The notes under the pieces are model-generated. The model did not search any database, was not told the origin of the DNA, and saw only the letters and a program-made list of their open reading frames with translations. Source: an uncultured Flavobacteriales bacterium (lineage in GTDB: Bacteria > Bacteroidota > Bacteroidia > Flavobacteriales_D > Sanyastnellaceae). From it: 32,531 bases of DNA. This document shows, piece after piece, positions 15,648 to 24,356 of the stretch. The stretch covers positions 1 through 32,531 of the forward strand of contig CALJFZ010000020.1 in NCBI GenBank assembly GCA_938074325.1. The letters run 5' to 3'. A program made the position numbers and the translations under genes. How positions within the stretch are numbered: the stretch's first letter is position 1; every line of letters starts with the position of its first letter.

Positions 15648-17547
15648 CCCGGTCCACTTCAATGCGTTTCGCTTGGTTCGCTAATTGCCAAGCTGTGTAA
15701 AACACAAGTTGACCAATTTCAGCGGTCTTATCGTAGTGAATTTTTTCTGGATCGTCGCCTGGCCGGTGGTAATCCTCGTGTACGCCGCTGAAGTAAAAAA
15801 TCACCGGGATGTTGTTCTTCGCAAAGTTGTAGTGATCCGATCGGTAGTAGAATCGATTGGGATCATCCGGGGCATTGAATGTGTAGTCCAGCGCCAAATT
15901 CGTGTAAGTAGAGTTGGCTGTTTCGCTGATCTCGTGCAGTTCCGAGGACAACTTATCTGACCCAATCAAGTAGACATACCGATCGTCATCCGGGTGGGCT
16001 TCATCGACGCGACCGATCATATCAATGTTGAGGTTCGTCACGGTATTCTCCAACGGCCAAATCGGATGATCCGCATACCATTCACTGCCCAACAATCCTT
16101 TTTCTTCTCCTACCACGGTCATTAACAAAACGCTTCGCTTGGGACCCATGCCCGCATTGACAGATTCCATGAAGGCATCCGCTAATTCGAGGACCGTTAC
16201 CGTTCCTGAACCGTCGTCGTCTGCACCGTTGTGAATCTCGCCGTCGATAATACCCACGTGGTCATAGTGTGCGGTAATGACGATTAACTCGTCTCGTAGG
16301 AGTGAATCCGAACCCGGGATGTAGCCGAGGACATTTTGTGCCGTTACTGACTCTTCTGTTCGATCCAACGAGAACGTCCAAGACACCGCAAGCTCAGCCG
16401 GTTGCATAGCCTTGTTCTTGGTCCTCTTCTTGGTCCATTTCTTCCAAGATTTAACCGCCGAACCTTTCCACCAGTGGCCCGTCGCTCCTGCATCCACCAT
16501 GAAGGTCGGAATGCGCGTTCCCTCGCCGTTTTCAGGCTGTTCCCGGTCCAATCGCAAGGACTTGCGCAACAACCAGGGCTTCATTCGGCTGCGCAAGGTG
16601 CTGATGTCGTCGCTCACCGCAATGACAGCCACCGCGCCACCTTCGTTTGCCGCTTCACGTGCCTCGTTCAGTCCGGATCCCATCGGAATAACCACCGCTT
16701 TTCCATCAACATTTGCGTTGGCCACGTCTGCAGCTGAATCGATGGCAATCATCGGTACATCCTGCATCTCGGTCACACGTAGGCCTGGATAAAACAGGAA
16801 TTCTTCCAAAAATTCCAAGGCCTCATCGCCTGCACGTGCACTTCCTCCTTGAACCTGCGATCGAATCAATTTCACAGGTTGGTAGTAGGTCGATCCATCG
16901 TACGGAGCGATGCCAATGGAGTTGAAATGACTCGCTATGTATGCAGCAGCTTTTTCGGCTCCGCGTTCCCCTGTCTCGCGGCCTTCAAACGCATCACTTG
17001 CCAAAACCATCAAGTGGTTTTCCAAGTCTCCGGCCGTGATGGTCTCCGCGTAAGATGTAGGATCTGCAATTTGCCCAATTGCTAACTGAGGCAACCACGC
17101 CAGCAATCCAAGGAAAACAGCACAAGCAATTTTGCTCACGCGACGTTCATGGCGTCCTCCTTCAAAGTCTTCTTCGAGGTAAGCTTTCAAGATGGCCAAA
17201 CCTTCTTCTTCGGAGACAAACCGTGCGGGAATGCAAAGTACGTTGGCATTGTTGTGCAACTTTACCAACCGTCCTACCTCCTCATTCCAGGCCAGGCCCG
17301 CACGAACTTGCTGATGCTTGTTGGCTGTCATTGCCACCCCATTTGCAGATCCGCAAATCAAAATACCGAAATCAACAGCTCCATTCGCCACATCTTCCGC
17401 AACCGCATGCGCATGATCTGGATAATCCACACTGTCTTCTGCATCAGTGCCTCGATTGATAATTTCCACTCCCTTGGATTCCAAGTATGTTGTCAGGACC
17501 TTCTTCAAGGCGGGTCCTGCGTGATCACCTCCGATTGAAACGCGCAT
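15625..17547 (-). CDS. Single frame joining RpiB ribose-5-phosphate isomerase to a secreted M28 metallopeptidase
   Basis: One open frame of 640 codons with no internal stop. Residues 1-140 are a complete RpiB: D8-H9 in GGDHAG, C65 in ICGSANGVAMTANK, H98 in LHNNANVLC, ending in the typical RpiB terminus FEGGRHERRVSKI. Residues about 137-160 then form a signal peptide (VSKIACAVFLGLLAWLPQ, then LAIGQ). Residues about 160-640 are an M28 peptidase with a PA-like insert near 255-350 and Zn/catalytic residues H427 (TAHYDHVG), D443 (NGADDDGSG), E481-E482 (GEEKG), D509 (NIDMIG) and H594 (EDYHRPGDD). The peptidase may be produced separately from the GTG at 17137-17139, which begins the signal peptide exactly. 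A real fusion would place a cytosolic isomerase in front of an internal membrane signal. An assembly or sequencing error that removed the rpiB stop is also possible. ATG 17547 is preferred over an upstream TTG. Confidence 0.87.
   Translation of the reverse strand: MRVSIGGDHAGPALKKVLTTYLESKGVEIINRGTDAEDSVDYPDHAHAVAEDVANGAVDFGILICGSANGVAMTANKHQQVRAGLAWNEEVGRLVKLHNNANVLCIPARFVSEEEGLAILKAYLEEDFEGGRHERRVSKIACAVFLGLLAWLPQLAIGQIADPTSYAETITAGDLENHLMVLASDAFEGRETGERGAEKAAAYIASHFNSIGIAPYDGSTYYQPVKLIRSQVQGGSARAGDEALEFLEEFLFYPGLRVTEMQDVPMIAIDSAADVANANVDGKAVVIPMGSGLNEAREAANEGGAVAVIAVSDDISTLRSRMKPWLLRKSLRLDREQPENGEGTRIPTFMVDAGATGHWWKGSAVKSWKKWTKKRTKNKAMQPAELAVSWTFSLDRTEESVTAQNVLGYIPGSDSLLRDELIVITAHYDHVGIIDGEIHNGADDDGSGTVTVLELADAFMESVNAGMGPKRSVLLMTVVGEEKGLLGSEWYADHPIWPLENTVTNLNIDMIGRVDEAHPDDDRYVYLIGSDKLSSELHEISETANSTYTNLALDYTFNAPDDPNRFYYRSDHYNFAKNNIPVIFYFSGVHEDYHRPGDDPEKIHYDKTAEIGQLVFYTAWQLANQAKRIEVDRVNDFPEK
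17137..17139 (-). promoter_or_regulatory. Candidate internal GTG start codon for the M28 peptidase
   Basis: In the RpiB-M28 frame, codon 137 is GTG and starts the segment M(V)SKIACAVFLGLLAWLPQ, which is a well-formed Sec signal peptide with a short basic start, a hydrophobic core and a LAIGQ end. A GGAGGA run lies 15 bases upstream, too far for a classical ribosome site. Initiation here would yield a 504-residue secreted peptidase independent of RpiB. Use of this start is inferred. Confidence 0.4.
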
Positions 17548-17927
17548 TTTCAAGAATTTGAGCGGCAAGTTAATTCACAACCCAGCCGTTGAAAGCGCTC
17601 ATTCGATGTGAAGAACTCCACAACAACTCCATTTTTATTTTCAGCCAAACCGCCTAAGCCAACGTGACCATCAAAATTCAAAATTTTGAACCGGGAATTT
17701 TCCCTTCCTGTTTTCCCGAAAAAAGCTCAGGTTATTGACGATGAACGTTGGGATAAATTATCCAATTAGCCATTCATTCACACGGTGTTTAAAACCATCT
17801 TTAACCTTTGAAAATCAAGGATTCTTTTTGAGCGAGGGTGTTCAGAACTGATTCCAATTTCGTTGAGAACTCATTTTTCCAAGGTGTTTTGCACTCCCTT
17901 ACCAACAGTTTCAACAGACCTATAACG
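17548..17927. other. Non-coding, AT-rich, palindrome-rich intergenic region
   Basis: This 380-bp stretch separates the divergent RpiB-M28 and MORN genes and holds no credible gene. It is clearly AT-richer than its surroundings. It contains three palindromic elements: TTCAAAATTTTGAA (17677-17690), GGGAATTTTCCC (17693-17704, 5-base arms) and GGATAAATTATCC (17751-17763). The last includes two divergent partial matches to a DnaA box (TTATCC plus flank). An ORF extending upstream of the MORN start on the plus strand is not supported by a signal peptide. No perfect -7 box was found before 17928; AACCTTTG at 17803-17810 is one base off the consensus. Confidence 0.6.
17677..17704. repeat. Adjacent palindromes upstream of the RpiB and MORN genes
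   Basis: A perfect 14-bp palindrome TTCAAAATTTTGAA (17677-17690) is followed after two bases by GGGAATTTTCCC (17693-17704). An 11-base match to the second element (GGGAATTTTCC) recurs upstream of the peroxiredoxin gene at 27784-27794. These could be regulator binding sites; no regulator is identified. Confidence 0.4.
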
Positions 17928-19454
17928 ATGTATTTATTTTCTAAGAAAGAGAATATATTATTGTTATGCCTGTGGATGACATCTTGCTGTTTTTCGCAGG
18001 ATCTGTCGGCTGAATGCGAATGGACGGTGTATACCTTTCCAAACGGAAACAAAGCAAGCGAAGGATGTTTAATCAATGGTCAACCCGAGGGAATTTGGAC
18101 GGCGTACCACGCCAATGGCCAGGTCAAAAGCAAGGGCAATCGACAAGACTTTCAATTGGAGGGCACTTGGGAATTTTTCGACTCGACTGGGGTGAAGCTG
18201 AGATCGGTCGAGTATGCAGCAGGTGCGAAGTCGGGTTGGGAGCGAATGTACCGACTCGACAGAACACTGAAAGCGGAACAACACTTTCAGTCAAATAAGC
18301 GCGAAGGGTGGACCTATGAGTACGATGGCAGTGGCCAACGCCGAAAAGCGATACCATTTCGAAGCGATTTAGAAGACGGAAAAGGAAAGGAATATGCTGC
18401 AGACGGCCGAACCATCGCATTGCTGGAATACGACAAGGGGTATTTGCGGAACGTGGAGAAGATCAATCGATACGATCTCCAGGGCGAAAAAACCGGCATG
18501 TGGATGGAGTGGAATGACAACGGAATTCTCATGGAACAGGGTCCCTGGCAAACTGGTAAACGCAACGGTTTATTCCGGTTCTACGATCAGTGGGGACAAC
18601 TTGAAGATGTGATCAAATACCTTGACGGCGAAGTGGTCGTTGATGCGGAAGAGGCGCAAGAGATCGACATCAGAACCACGGAACACGAGAATGGGGTGAT
18701 TGCGTCACGGGCAACTTACGAGAATGGTGTTCGGGTTGGGGTGTATACGGAGTACGCTGAGGATGGAAGTATTGTGTCGGGGGCGTTGTATGAAAAGGGC
18801 GTAAAAATAGGCGAAGGCATCACGAATGCAGAAGGCAAACGGATAGGGCAGTGGAAGCAATATTATCCTGACGGGGCATTGAAATCAGAAGGTGAGTTCA
18901 TAGACGGGAAACGTGAAGGAAACTGGCGTTTCTATGCGGAAACCGGTCAGTTGGTTCAGGAAGGAACGTATCGGGATGGTGCATTCAATGGAAACTGGCG
19001 CTGGTATTACCTGGATGGTTCGCTGCACCGCGATGAGTCCTACAGGAGAGGAAAAGCGGATGGCGAATTCCAGGAATTGGATAAGGCAGGAAAAACGCTG
19101 GTGAAGGGACGATATGATTTTGGATTGAAACAGGGTCCATGGATTGTTGATGTGAACGACAATCGGGAAGAAGGTGAATACGTTGACGGCGAACGGAACG
19201 GAGATTGGAAACACACGTACCCCGACGGGACAGCGCAATTCGAAGGCAGCTACGAATTGGGAATCCCAGTAGGCAAGCACATTTACAAAGACACCAATGG
19301 ATCAACCGTTCGCGTCGAGCGTTACGAACTGGGGCAACGCGATGGAAAATGGTTGTTTTACGGACCGAACCAAATGCTTCAACAAACCCTGGAGTACAAA
19401 CGCGGAGAGTTGGTTCGAATTGACGGAAAACGCATCAAACCCATTGAGGGTTAA
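17928..19454 (+). CDS. Secreted MORN-repeat (YwqK-type) protein
   Basis: A 508-residue protein starting at ATG 17928, which gives a signal peptide (MYLFSKKENILLLCLWMTSC, then CFSQ). A lipoprotein reading is possible but the -3 residue is Met, which is not canonical. The rest is built of roughly a dozen repeats of about 20-25 residues of the form E-G-x-x-x-x-G-x-x-x-G-x-W-x-x-Y-x-x-x-G, for example KREGNWRFYAETGQLVQEG and GKRIGQWKQYYPDGALKSEG. This is the MORN_2 variant found in proteins often auto-named YwqK antitoxins. No toxin partner is present, so a toxin-antitoxin role is not supported. It stands 11 bases before the histidine kinase gene and is probably in one operon with the kinase and response regulator, which makes a sensory accessory or surface role plausible. 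Confidence 0.85.
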   Translation: MYLFSKKENILLLCLWMTSCCFSQDLSAECEWTVYTFPNGNKASEGCLINGQPEGIWTAYHANGQVKSKGNRQDFQLEGTWEFFDSTGVKLRSVEYAAGAKSGWERMYRLDRTLKAEQHFQSNKREGWTYEYDGSGQRRKAIPFRSDLEDGKGKEYAADGRTIALLEYDKGYLRNVEKINRYDLQGEKTGMWMEWNDNGILMEQGPWQTGKRNGLFRFYDQWGQLEDVIKYLDGEVVVDAEEAQEIDIRTTEHENGVIASRATYENGVRVGVYTEYAEDGSIVSGALYEKGVKIGEGITNAEGKRIGQWKQYYPDGALKSEGEFIDGKREGNWRFYAETGQLVQEGTYRDGAFNGNWRWYYLDGSLHRDESYRRGKADGEFQELDKAGKTLVKGRYDFGLKQGPWIVDVNDNREEGEYVDGERNGDWKHTYPDGTAQFEGSYELGIPVGKHIYKDTNGSTVRVERYELGQRDGKWLFYGPNQMLQQTLEYKRGELVRIDGKRIKPIEG

Positions 19455-19465
19455 ATTAGAGGAGC

Positions 19466-22345
19466 ATGGAGACCCAAAATCACATGGTGGCGTGGACAGA
19501 TGCGTGGACGGATCCCACCTTGGTTTTTGATGAATCCGGCAATGTGCTTCATGAAAATTCGGCGGCTCGACGTGTGTTTTCAGATTCTGAGCGAGAATCT
19601 GCGAAAGCCGTTTGGTCGCACATCACGGCACACCCTGAAATGCACCCATTTTCATGGTCACCTCTAAGCCCTGATTCGGCTTATACAGTACACCCTGGTC
19701 GCGTTGGCGATTGCGTTTACGCAGTGTTCAAAGATGCGCGAGAGCCGGGTGAGCTTGTGGCTGCACTGAATCACAACAAACTGTTATACAGTGGATTGGC
19801 AAACGGAACCATCGAGGGACTCGCACTGGTGAACCAGGGAAAAGTTATCGATTCAAACCCCCAAATGTGGCAAATCATTGGTGTGAGCAACGCGCATGAA
19901 TTGACGGAAGTAGGGTTGGAGTCGCTCCTTGGAGATCGCAATTGGAAGCGCATGGCAGTGCGCCTAGGCGAGGTGATTGAATTCGAGTTTGTCAATGCAT
20001 TGGGTCAATCTATGGTGATCGAGGGTCGAATGACCCAGGTCGCACAAGACGGAGCAAATTTTGCCCTCGCATTGCTCGACATCACGGAAAAGCGCAAGAT
20101 TTCGAAGGACTTGCTGCAGACGAAAGAGCGGTTTAGGCTGTTGGTGGAGACCAATCCATTTGGCCTCTTATTGACGGTGCAAGGCGAAGTACGCTACGCC
20201 AATCAATCGGGATTGGAAATTCTAGGCATTGAGGACGAGGAAGATGTGTTCAACCGACAACTTGCTTCTTTTTTCGAGGCGGGCGATCAAGGACGCATTG
20301 CCGAGGATATGGGGCGGATTTTGGCCGGAGAGAAGGCGGCTTACACAGAGGTGAGCATCCGCCAAGTTTCAGGTGAATTGCGGGAAGTCGGCGTGCAAAT
20401 GGTGCTTTCGTTTTTCGATAACCAGCCGGCCGTTCAAGTGACCGTCAATGACCTGTCTACGCGGATGCAATTGGTGCGCGAACAGATGCGCCGTTCTTCC
20501 GCGGAGGAAGCCAATGCGCTACTCAAGGAAGAAATTGAGCAGCACCGAAAGACGCAAAAGCAATTGATGCGAACTGAGCGGTTCAATCGTTCTATCATTG
20601 AAAGTTCGATTGACATGATCATGGCGTTCGATGCAGCCGGCAACATCATTCAGTTCAACCATGCTGCATCGGTTGAATTCGGCATGACGGCGGAGGATGC
20701 CATGCAGTTGAAGGGCCATGATTTCTTGGAAAATCCGCAGGATTTCGAGTTGATAATGAAGGATTTGCGAGAGCAACGGTATTACGCAGGCGAAGTGGCG
20801 GGTCGGCGCGCCAGTGAGGAAGTCTTCCAAATGCTGATATCGATCGCCGCCCTTCAAAATGAGGAAGGGGAGGGCACCGGATTTGTGTTGGTGGGACGGG
20901 ATATCACGGATATCCGATTGGCGGAGCAGGAATTGCGTCGCAGCGAAGAACGGTACCGAGACATCTTGGACAATGCGAGTGATTTGGTGTTCCTGGTGGA
21001 CGACGAAGGCCGCCTGAATTACGCCAATCCCGCATTTTTCTCGACGCTGGGATACGATGCACAGGCATTGAAGTACATTCGGATTCAAGAGATTGCCGAA
21101 GCCCCGGACGGGCAGGAAGTCAAGGACTGGAAAGAGTGGTTAGTGGGCGATCGAAATGAATTGACTTTCCGGGGCAGTTCAGGAGAAGCGTTGAAAATGC
21201 TCGGTGGCGGATCTGTTCAAACGGATTCAAGAGGAAAGGTCGTCGGATTGAGGTGCATCTATTTGAACGTTTCGGAAGTCCGCGCATACCAGCGGGATGC
21301 CTTGGTGAAGTCAGCTAAGTTGGAATCGATATTCAATTCCACCCGCTACCTGTTGATGTTCACCATTGATCAGAATTTCCAGGTCACATCGGTGAACCAA
21401 AACTTGGTGGATGTACTGGCAGAGCAATTTGGGTTCAATACAATCGTTGGAACCCCCATTCTCGAACTCTTGAAGGAAGTGGTATCGGAGGAGTTTTATC
21501 GCGGCCAGTTCCAGTTGTTTGTTCGCGCTGCTCAGGGGGTTCAACAGCAATTTGAATTGCCCTTGGTCAACCAAAAAGGGGATTTGGTTTGGTACCAGTT
21601 GTTTGTCAACCCCGTTCAATACGACGAAGGAACCAAGGAACTCAGCTGCATTGCCTACGACATCACCGAGCGCAAGTCCATTGACAACCAAATCAGGGAA
21701 GCGCTCAAGGAGAAAGAAATCCTGCTCCAGGAGGTACACCACCGCGTCAAAAACAACCTGCAGGTTATTTCGAGCATGCTGAACCTGCAACGTCGATTCG
21801 TGGACGATGCAAAAATGTTGGAGGTGTTGGACGAGAGCCAGAACCGGATCTCAACGATGAGTTTCATCCACGAAAGCCTCTACAAGAATTCAGATTTCAG
21901 CAGCATCGGTTTTTCCGACTACCTAGAGCGCCTGACCCAGAACCTCATCCACAGCTACTCCAACGTCACAGCGCGCGTGAAGTTGACCACCAAGTTGGAC
22001 GATGTGCACATCAACCTCAAGCAGGCCATCCCGTGTGGATTGATTGTTAATGAGTTGGTTTCCAACTGTTTGAAGTACGCTTTCAAGGGCAGAGAAGAAG
22101 GGAACATCTTCCTTCGTGTAGAGCGAGTAGGGGAGAACCTGGAAATCCAAGTTGCCGACGACGGAGTGGGTTTGCCGGAGGATTTTGATTTTGAGACGAA
22201 CGAAAGCCTAGGGGTCTACCTCGTCTCTGCTTTGACGGACCAGTTAGACGGAACCCTTACTGTGGATAACAAACACAGGGATAATGCGTTAGAATGGACA
22301 AACGGGGCATCTTTTTTGGTTAGTTTTACCCCGTTGACCGAATAA
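19466..22345 (+). CDS. Multi-PAS soluble histidine kinase (HisKA_2 type)
   Basis: A 959-residue protein with no signal peptide or membrane segment, so it is cytosolic. About six PAS-like modules lie at residues 10-95, 98-208, 220-335, 371-485, 494-605 and 616-733, with a short coiled coil near 345-370 between the third and fourth. Several modules end in the typical DIT(E/D) boundary (LLDITEKRK, GRDITDIR, AYDITERKS). The phosphoacceptor region LLQEVHHRVKNNLQ places the histidine at 758 (or 759), the HisKA_2/HWE-like form that often lacks classical DNA-binding partners. The ATPase part has NELVSNCLKYAF (N box, about 857) and ADDGVGLP (G1). ATG 19466 follows a purine-rich GAGGAG. The LytTR response regulator starts 12 bases after the stop and is the likely phosphotransfer partner. 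Confidence 0.9.
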   Translation: METQNHMVAWTDAWTDPTLVFDESGNVLHENSAARRVFSDSERESAKAVWSHITAHPEMHPFSWSPLSPDSAYTVHPGRVGDCVYAVFKDAREPGELVAALNHNKLLYSGLANGTIEGLALVNQGKVIDSNPQMWQIIGVSNAHELTEVGLESLLGDRNWKRMAVRLGEVIEFEFVNALGQSMVIEGRMTQVAQDGANFALALLDITEKRKISKDLLQTKERFRLLVETNPFGLLLTVQGEVRYANQSGLEILGIEDEEDVFNRQLASFFEAGDQGRIAEDMGRILAGEKAAYTEVSIRQVSGELREVGVQMVLSFFDNQPAVQVTVNDLSTRMQLVREQMRRSSAEEANALLKEEIEQHRKTQKQLMRTERFNRSIIESSIDMIMAFDAAGNIIQFNHAASVEFGMTAEDAMQLKGHDFLENPQDFELIMKDLREQRYYAGEVAGRRASEEVFQMLISIAALQNEEGEGTGFVLVGRDITDIRLAEQELRRSEERYRDILDNASDLVFLVDDEGRLNYANPAFFSTLGYDAQALKYIRIQEIAEAPDGQEVKDWKEWLVGDRNELTFRGSSGEALKMLGGGSVQTDSRGKVVGLRCIYLNVSEVRAYQRDALVKSAKLESIFNSTRYLLMFTIDQNFQVTSVNQNLVDVLAEQFGFNTIVGTPILELLKEVVSEEFYRGQFQLFVRAAQGVQQQFELPLVNQKGDLVWYQLFVNPVQYDEGTKELSCIAYDITERKSIDNQIREALKEKEILLQEVHHRVKNNLQVISSMLNLQRRFVDDAKMLEVLDESQNRISTMSFIHESLYKNSDFSSIGFSDYLERLTQNLIHSYSNVTARVKLTTKLDDVHINLKQAIPCGLIVNELVSNCLKYAFKGREEGNIFLRVERVGENLEIQVADDGVGLPEDFDFETNESLGVYLVSALTDQLDGTLTVDNKHRDNALEWTNGASFLVSFTPLTE

Positions 22346-22357
22346 GAACCACTTGAC

Positions 22358-23107
22358 ATGCCTATCAATATTCTCGTAACCGAAGACGAAAGCATCGTAC
22401 GCAAAGACATTGAGCGTTGCCTTGGCAACCTCGGCTACAACGTCGTTGCCTCTGCCGATAACGGCGAAGATGCCATCAACATGGCCATGAAGCACAAGCC
22501 TGATTTGGCGCTCATGGACATCATGATCAAGGGGGATATGAACGGCATTGCGGCCGCAGAAGAGATCAAGCGCAACATGGACATTCCCGTGGTATTCTTG
22601 ACAGCTTACGCGGATGAAAGCACGCTCAACGAAGCGAAAATGGCCGAGCCACATGGCTACATCTTGAAGCCTTTCAAGGACGTGGACATCCAGACAGCGA
22701 TTGAAATGGCCTTGCACAAGCACGGCAAGGAACAGGAAGTCCGTCAGGAAACAGATTTCTTGCGCAGCTTGGCGGAGCACAAGGAGGACTCAGACATCAT
22801 TTTCGTGAAGAACCGCAGTCGTTTGATTCGCGTCAAGAACGAGGACTTGCTGTTTGTGGAAGCGTTGAAGGATTATGTGGTCGTTCACACCACCAACGAG
22901 AGCTACACCATCCACTCCACCATGAAGGATGTGGAAACCAAGTTGAGCGGTTCTGACTTCATGCGGGTGCACCGCAGCTACATCGTCAACATCGAGGCGA
23001 TCGAAAGCATCAAGTACTCCATGATCACTATCCGTGGAATGGAAAAAGAGATTCCGGTAGGCGGAAGCTACAAGGACGCGTTGGCACAGCGCATCAACTT
23101 GCTGTAA
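22358..23107 (+). CDS. LytTR-type response regulator
   Basis: A 249-residue protein. Residues 1-120 are a CheY-like receiver with the acidic pair D10-E11, phosphoacceptor D54 (LMDIMIKGD), T82 (FLTAYAD) and K104 (LKPF). Residues about 145-249 form a LytTR DNA-binding domain (DIIFVKNRSRLIRVKNEDLL, then FMRVHRSYIVNIEAIESI and IPVGGSYKD). It is probably phosphorylated by the multi-PAS kinase directly upstream and controls genes through LytTR-type direct repeats. The targets are unknown. A terminator hairpin follows 25 bases after the stop, closing the MORN-kinase-regulator operon. Confidence 0.93.
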   Translation: MPINILVTEDESIVRKDIERCLGNLGYNVVASADNGEDAINMAMKHKPDLALMDIMIKGDMNGIAAAEEIKRNMDIPVVFLTAYADESTLNEAKMAEPHGYILKPFKDVDIQTAIEMALHKHGKEQEVRQETDFLRSLAEHKEDSDIIFVKNRSRLIRVKNEDLLFVEALKDYVVVHTTNESYTIHSTMKDVETKLSGSDFMRVHRSYIVNIEAIESIKYSMITIRGMEKEIPVGGSYKDALAQRINLL

Positions 23108-23132
23108 TTCCAACCCTACAGAAGAACATTGG

Positions 23133-23160
23133 AACGGCGGCCTCATGGCTGCCGTTTCTG
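23133..23160 (+). terminator. Rho-independent terminator after the LytTR regulator
   Basis: AACGGCGGCC (23133-23142) and GGCTGCCGTT (23147-23156) form a 10-base stem with one G-T wobble and a TCAT loop, followed by a weak T-rich run (TTTCTGTT). It lies between the regulator stop and the glycosyltransferase start. It overlaps the alternative upstream ATG of that gene (23145), which argues for the later start at 23175. Confidence 0.65.
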
Positions 23161-23174
23161 TTAGCCCACATGCG

Positions 23175-24356
23175 ATGAAAGTCTTGTTGATGTCCCTTGG
23201 TAGCCGCGGCGATATGGAGCCGTTTTTGGCATTGGGGCAAGAGTTGGTGGAGCAAGGAATGGAAGTTGGCTTTTGCATGCCCGCGCAATTCGAATCCACG
23301 GCGCAGGAGGTATCACCTCACTTCTTCCCCCAAGATGTATCGTTCATTGAACTGATTGAAGGGCCGGAGATCCGTAAGGTCATGGGCCAAGTGGGAAGCG
23401 GCTTTTCGCGTTTGGCAACCATGATTCGTTTGGCAAGGCAGACCAAACCCATACAACAGCAGTTGATTTGCGACCAGGAGGCAGCCGTCCAGGCATTCGC
23501 TCCCGACGAGGTGGTGTTTCACATCAAATGCATTTACCCGGTGTTGTATGCCTTACGCTTGGGAGGACGCGTGCGCATGCTGAGCCCGATGCCGTGCTTG
23601 ATTCACCCCACCGCTCTCCATCCGCACATTGCATTCGGAAAACCAAGGAATGGATGGTGGAATCGAATGACGTACGCCATAGCCGAAAGGGCCCTTGTGC
23701 ACCAGAGCATCCTCGGATACGGCAAGGCTTTTTTAGAGGAGAAGGGGTGGAAACTGACGGGGTCAGAGCTGAGAAGCTTTTACCGCCGTTCATGTCCTGT
23801 GGAATACGCCTACGACGCGTCGTTGTTCAAACGTCCAGCAGATTGGCCGGCACAAGCAAAAATCACCCGTTTTCGGGAACGTAAAAAACCTTTAGAAGGC
23901 CGTTGTCCAGATGGTTTAGAAGCCTTTTTATCGGCCCACAACGAAGTGATTTATGTGGGTTTTGGAAGCATGGTCAACCCCCAACCCCAACGGGTAGCTG
24001 AGGACGTCATGGCTGTTTGTGCGGAGGCAGGATTGGGTGTGATTATGAACCGATCATGGGGTGGTTTGAAGCCGCCGGAGCCGCTTCCTTCGCATGCGTT
24101 CTTGGTGGACGATGTTCCGTTCGAATGGTTGTTTCCACAGGTGAAGGCTGCAGTTCACCACGGGGGATCGGGCACGACCCACAGCGCGTTGCGTTGCCAA
24201 ACCCCTCAGGCCATCATTCCCCACATTGCGGATCAATTTTTCTGGTCACGGCAAGTGGTTGAAGCGGGAGCAGGCGTACCGGGATTTCCAATTAAGCACT
24301 GGTCACGCGAACGGTTTGCTGCCGTAGTTGTAGACCTGAAAAACCAATTCAAATGA
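23175..24356 (+). CDS. GT1-like glycosyltransferase (UGT/MGT type)
   Basis: A 393-residue protein with a GT-B fold. The N-terminus MKVLLMSLGSRGDMEPFLALGQEL is the typical start of GT28/GT1 sterol- or macrolide-type glycosyltransferases, which carry GxRGDxxP. The C-terminal donor-binding region contains VIYVGFGSMVNP, then AVHHGGSGTTHSALRCQTPQ and IPHIADQFFW (about residues 320-350), the bacterial form of the PSPG box. It probably moves a sugar from a nucleotide-sugar to a small lipophilic acceptor such as a sterol-like lipid, carotenoid or polyketide; the acceptor is not known. I use ATG 23175 rather than 23145 (inside the terminator). The stop overlaps the next gene's start as ATGA. Confidence 0.88.
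   Translation: MKVLLMSLGSRGDMEPFLALGQELVEQGMEVGFCMPAQFESTAQEVSPHFFPQDVSFIELIEGPEIRKVMGQVGSGFSRLATMIRLARQTKPIQQQLICDQEAAVQAFAPDEVVFHIKCIYPVLYALRLGGRVRMLSPMPCLIHPTALHPHIAFGKPRNGWWNRMTYAIAERALVHQSILGYGKAFLEEKGWKLTGSELRSFYRRSCPVEYAYDASLFKRPADWPAQAKITRFRERKKPLEGRCPDGLEAFLSAHNEVIYVGFGSMVNPQPQRVAEDVMAVCAEAGLGVIMNRSWGGLKPPEPLPSHAFLVDDVPFEWLFPQVKAAVHHGGSGTTHSALRCQTPQAIIPHIADQFFWSRQVVEAGAGVPGFPIKHWSRERFAAVVVDLKNQFK

Noticed and set aside
17928-19454. Toxin-antitoxin antitoxin label for the MORN-repeat protein
   Set aside because: YwqK-type names come from automated annotation; there is no toxin gene nearby and the protein is secreted.
22261-22269. Perfect DnaA box (TGTGGATAA) in the histidine kinase gene
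   Set aside because: A single 9-mer inside a coding region with no cluster of further boxes is within chance for a 32-kb window, so it is not called as an origin element.
23145-23174. Upstream ATG for the glycosyltransferase (MAAVSVSPHA extension)
   Set aside because: It lies inside the terminator hairpin, and the family's conserved start (MKVLLMSLGSRGD) begins at 23175.
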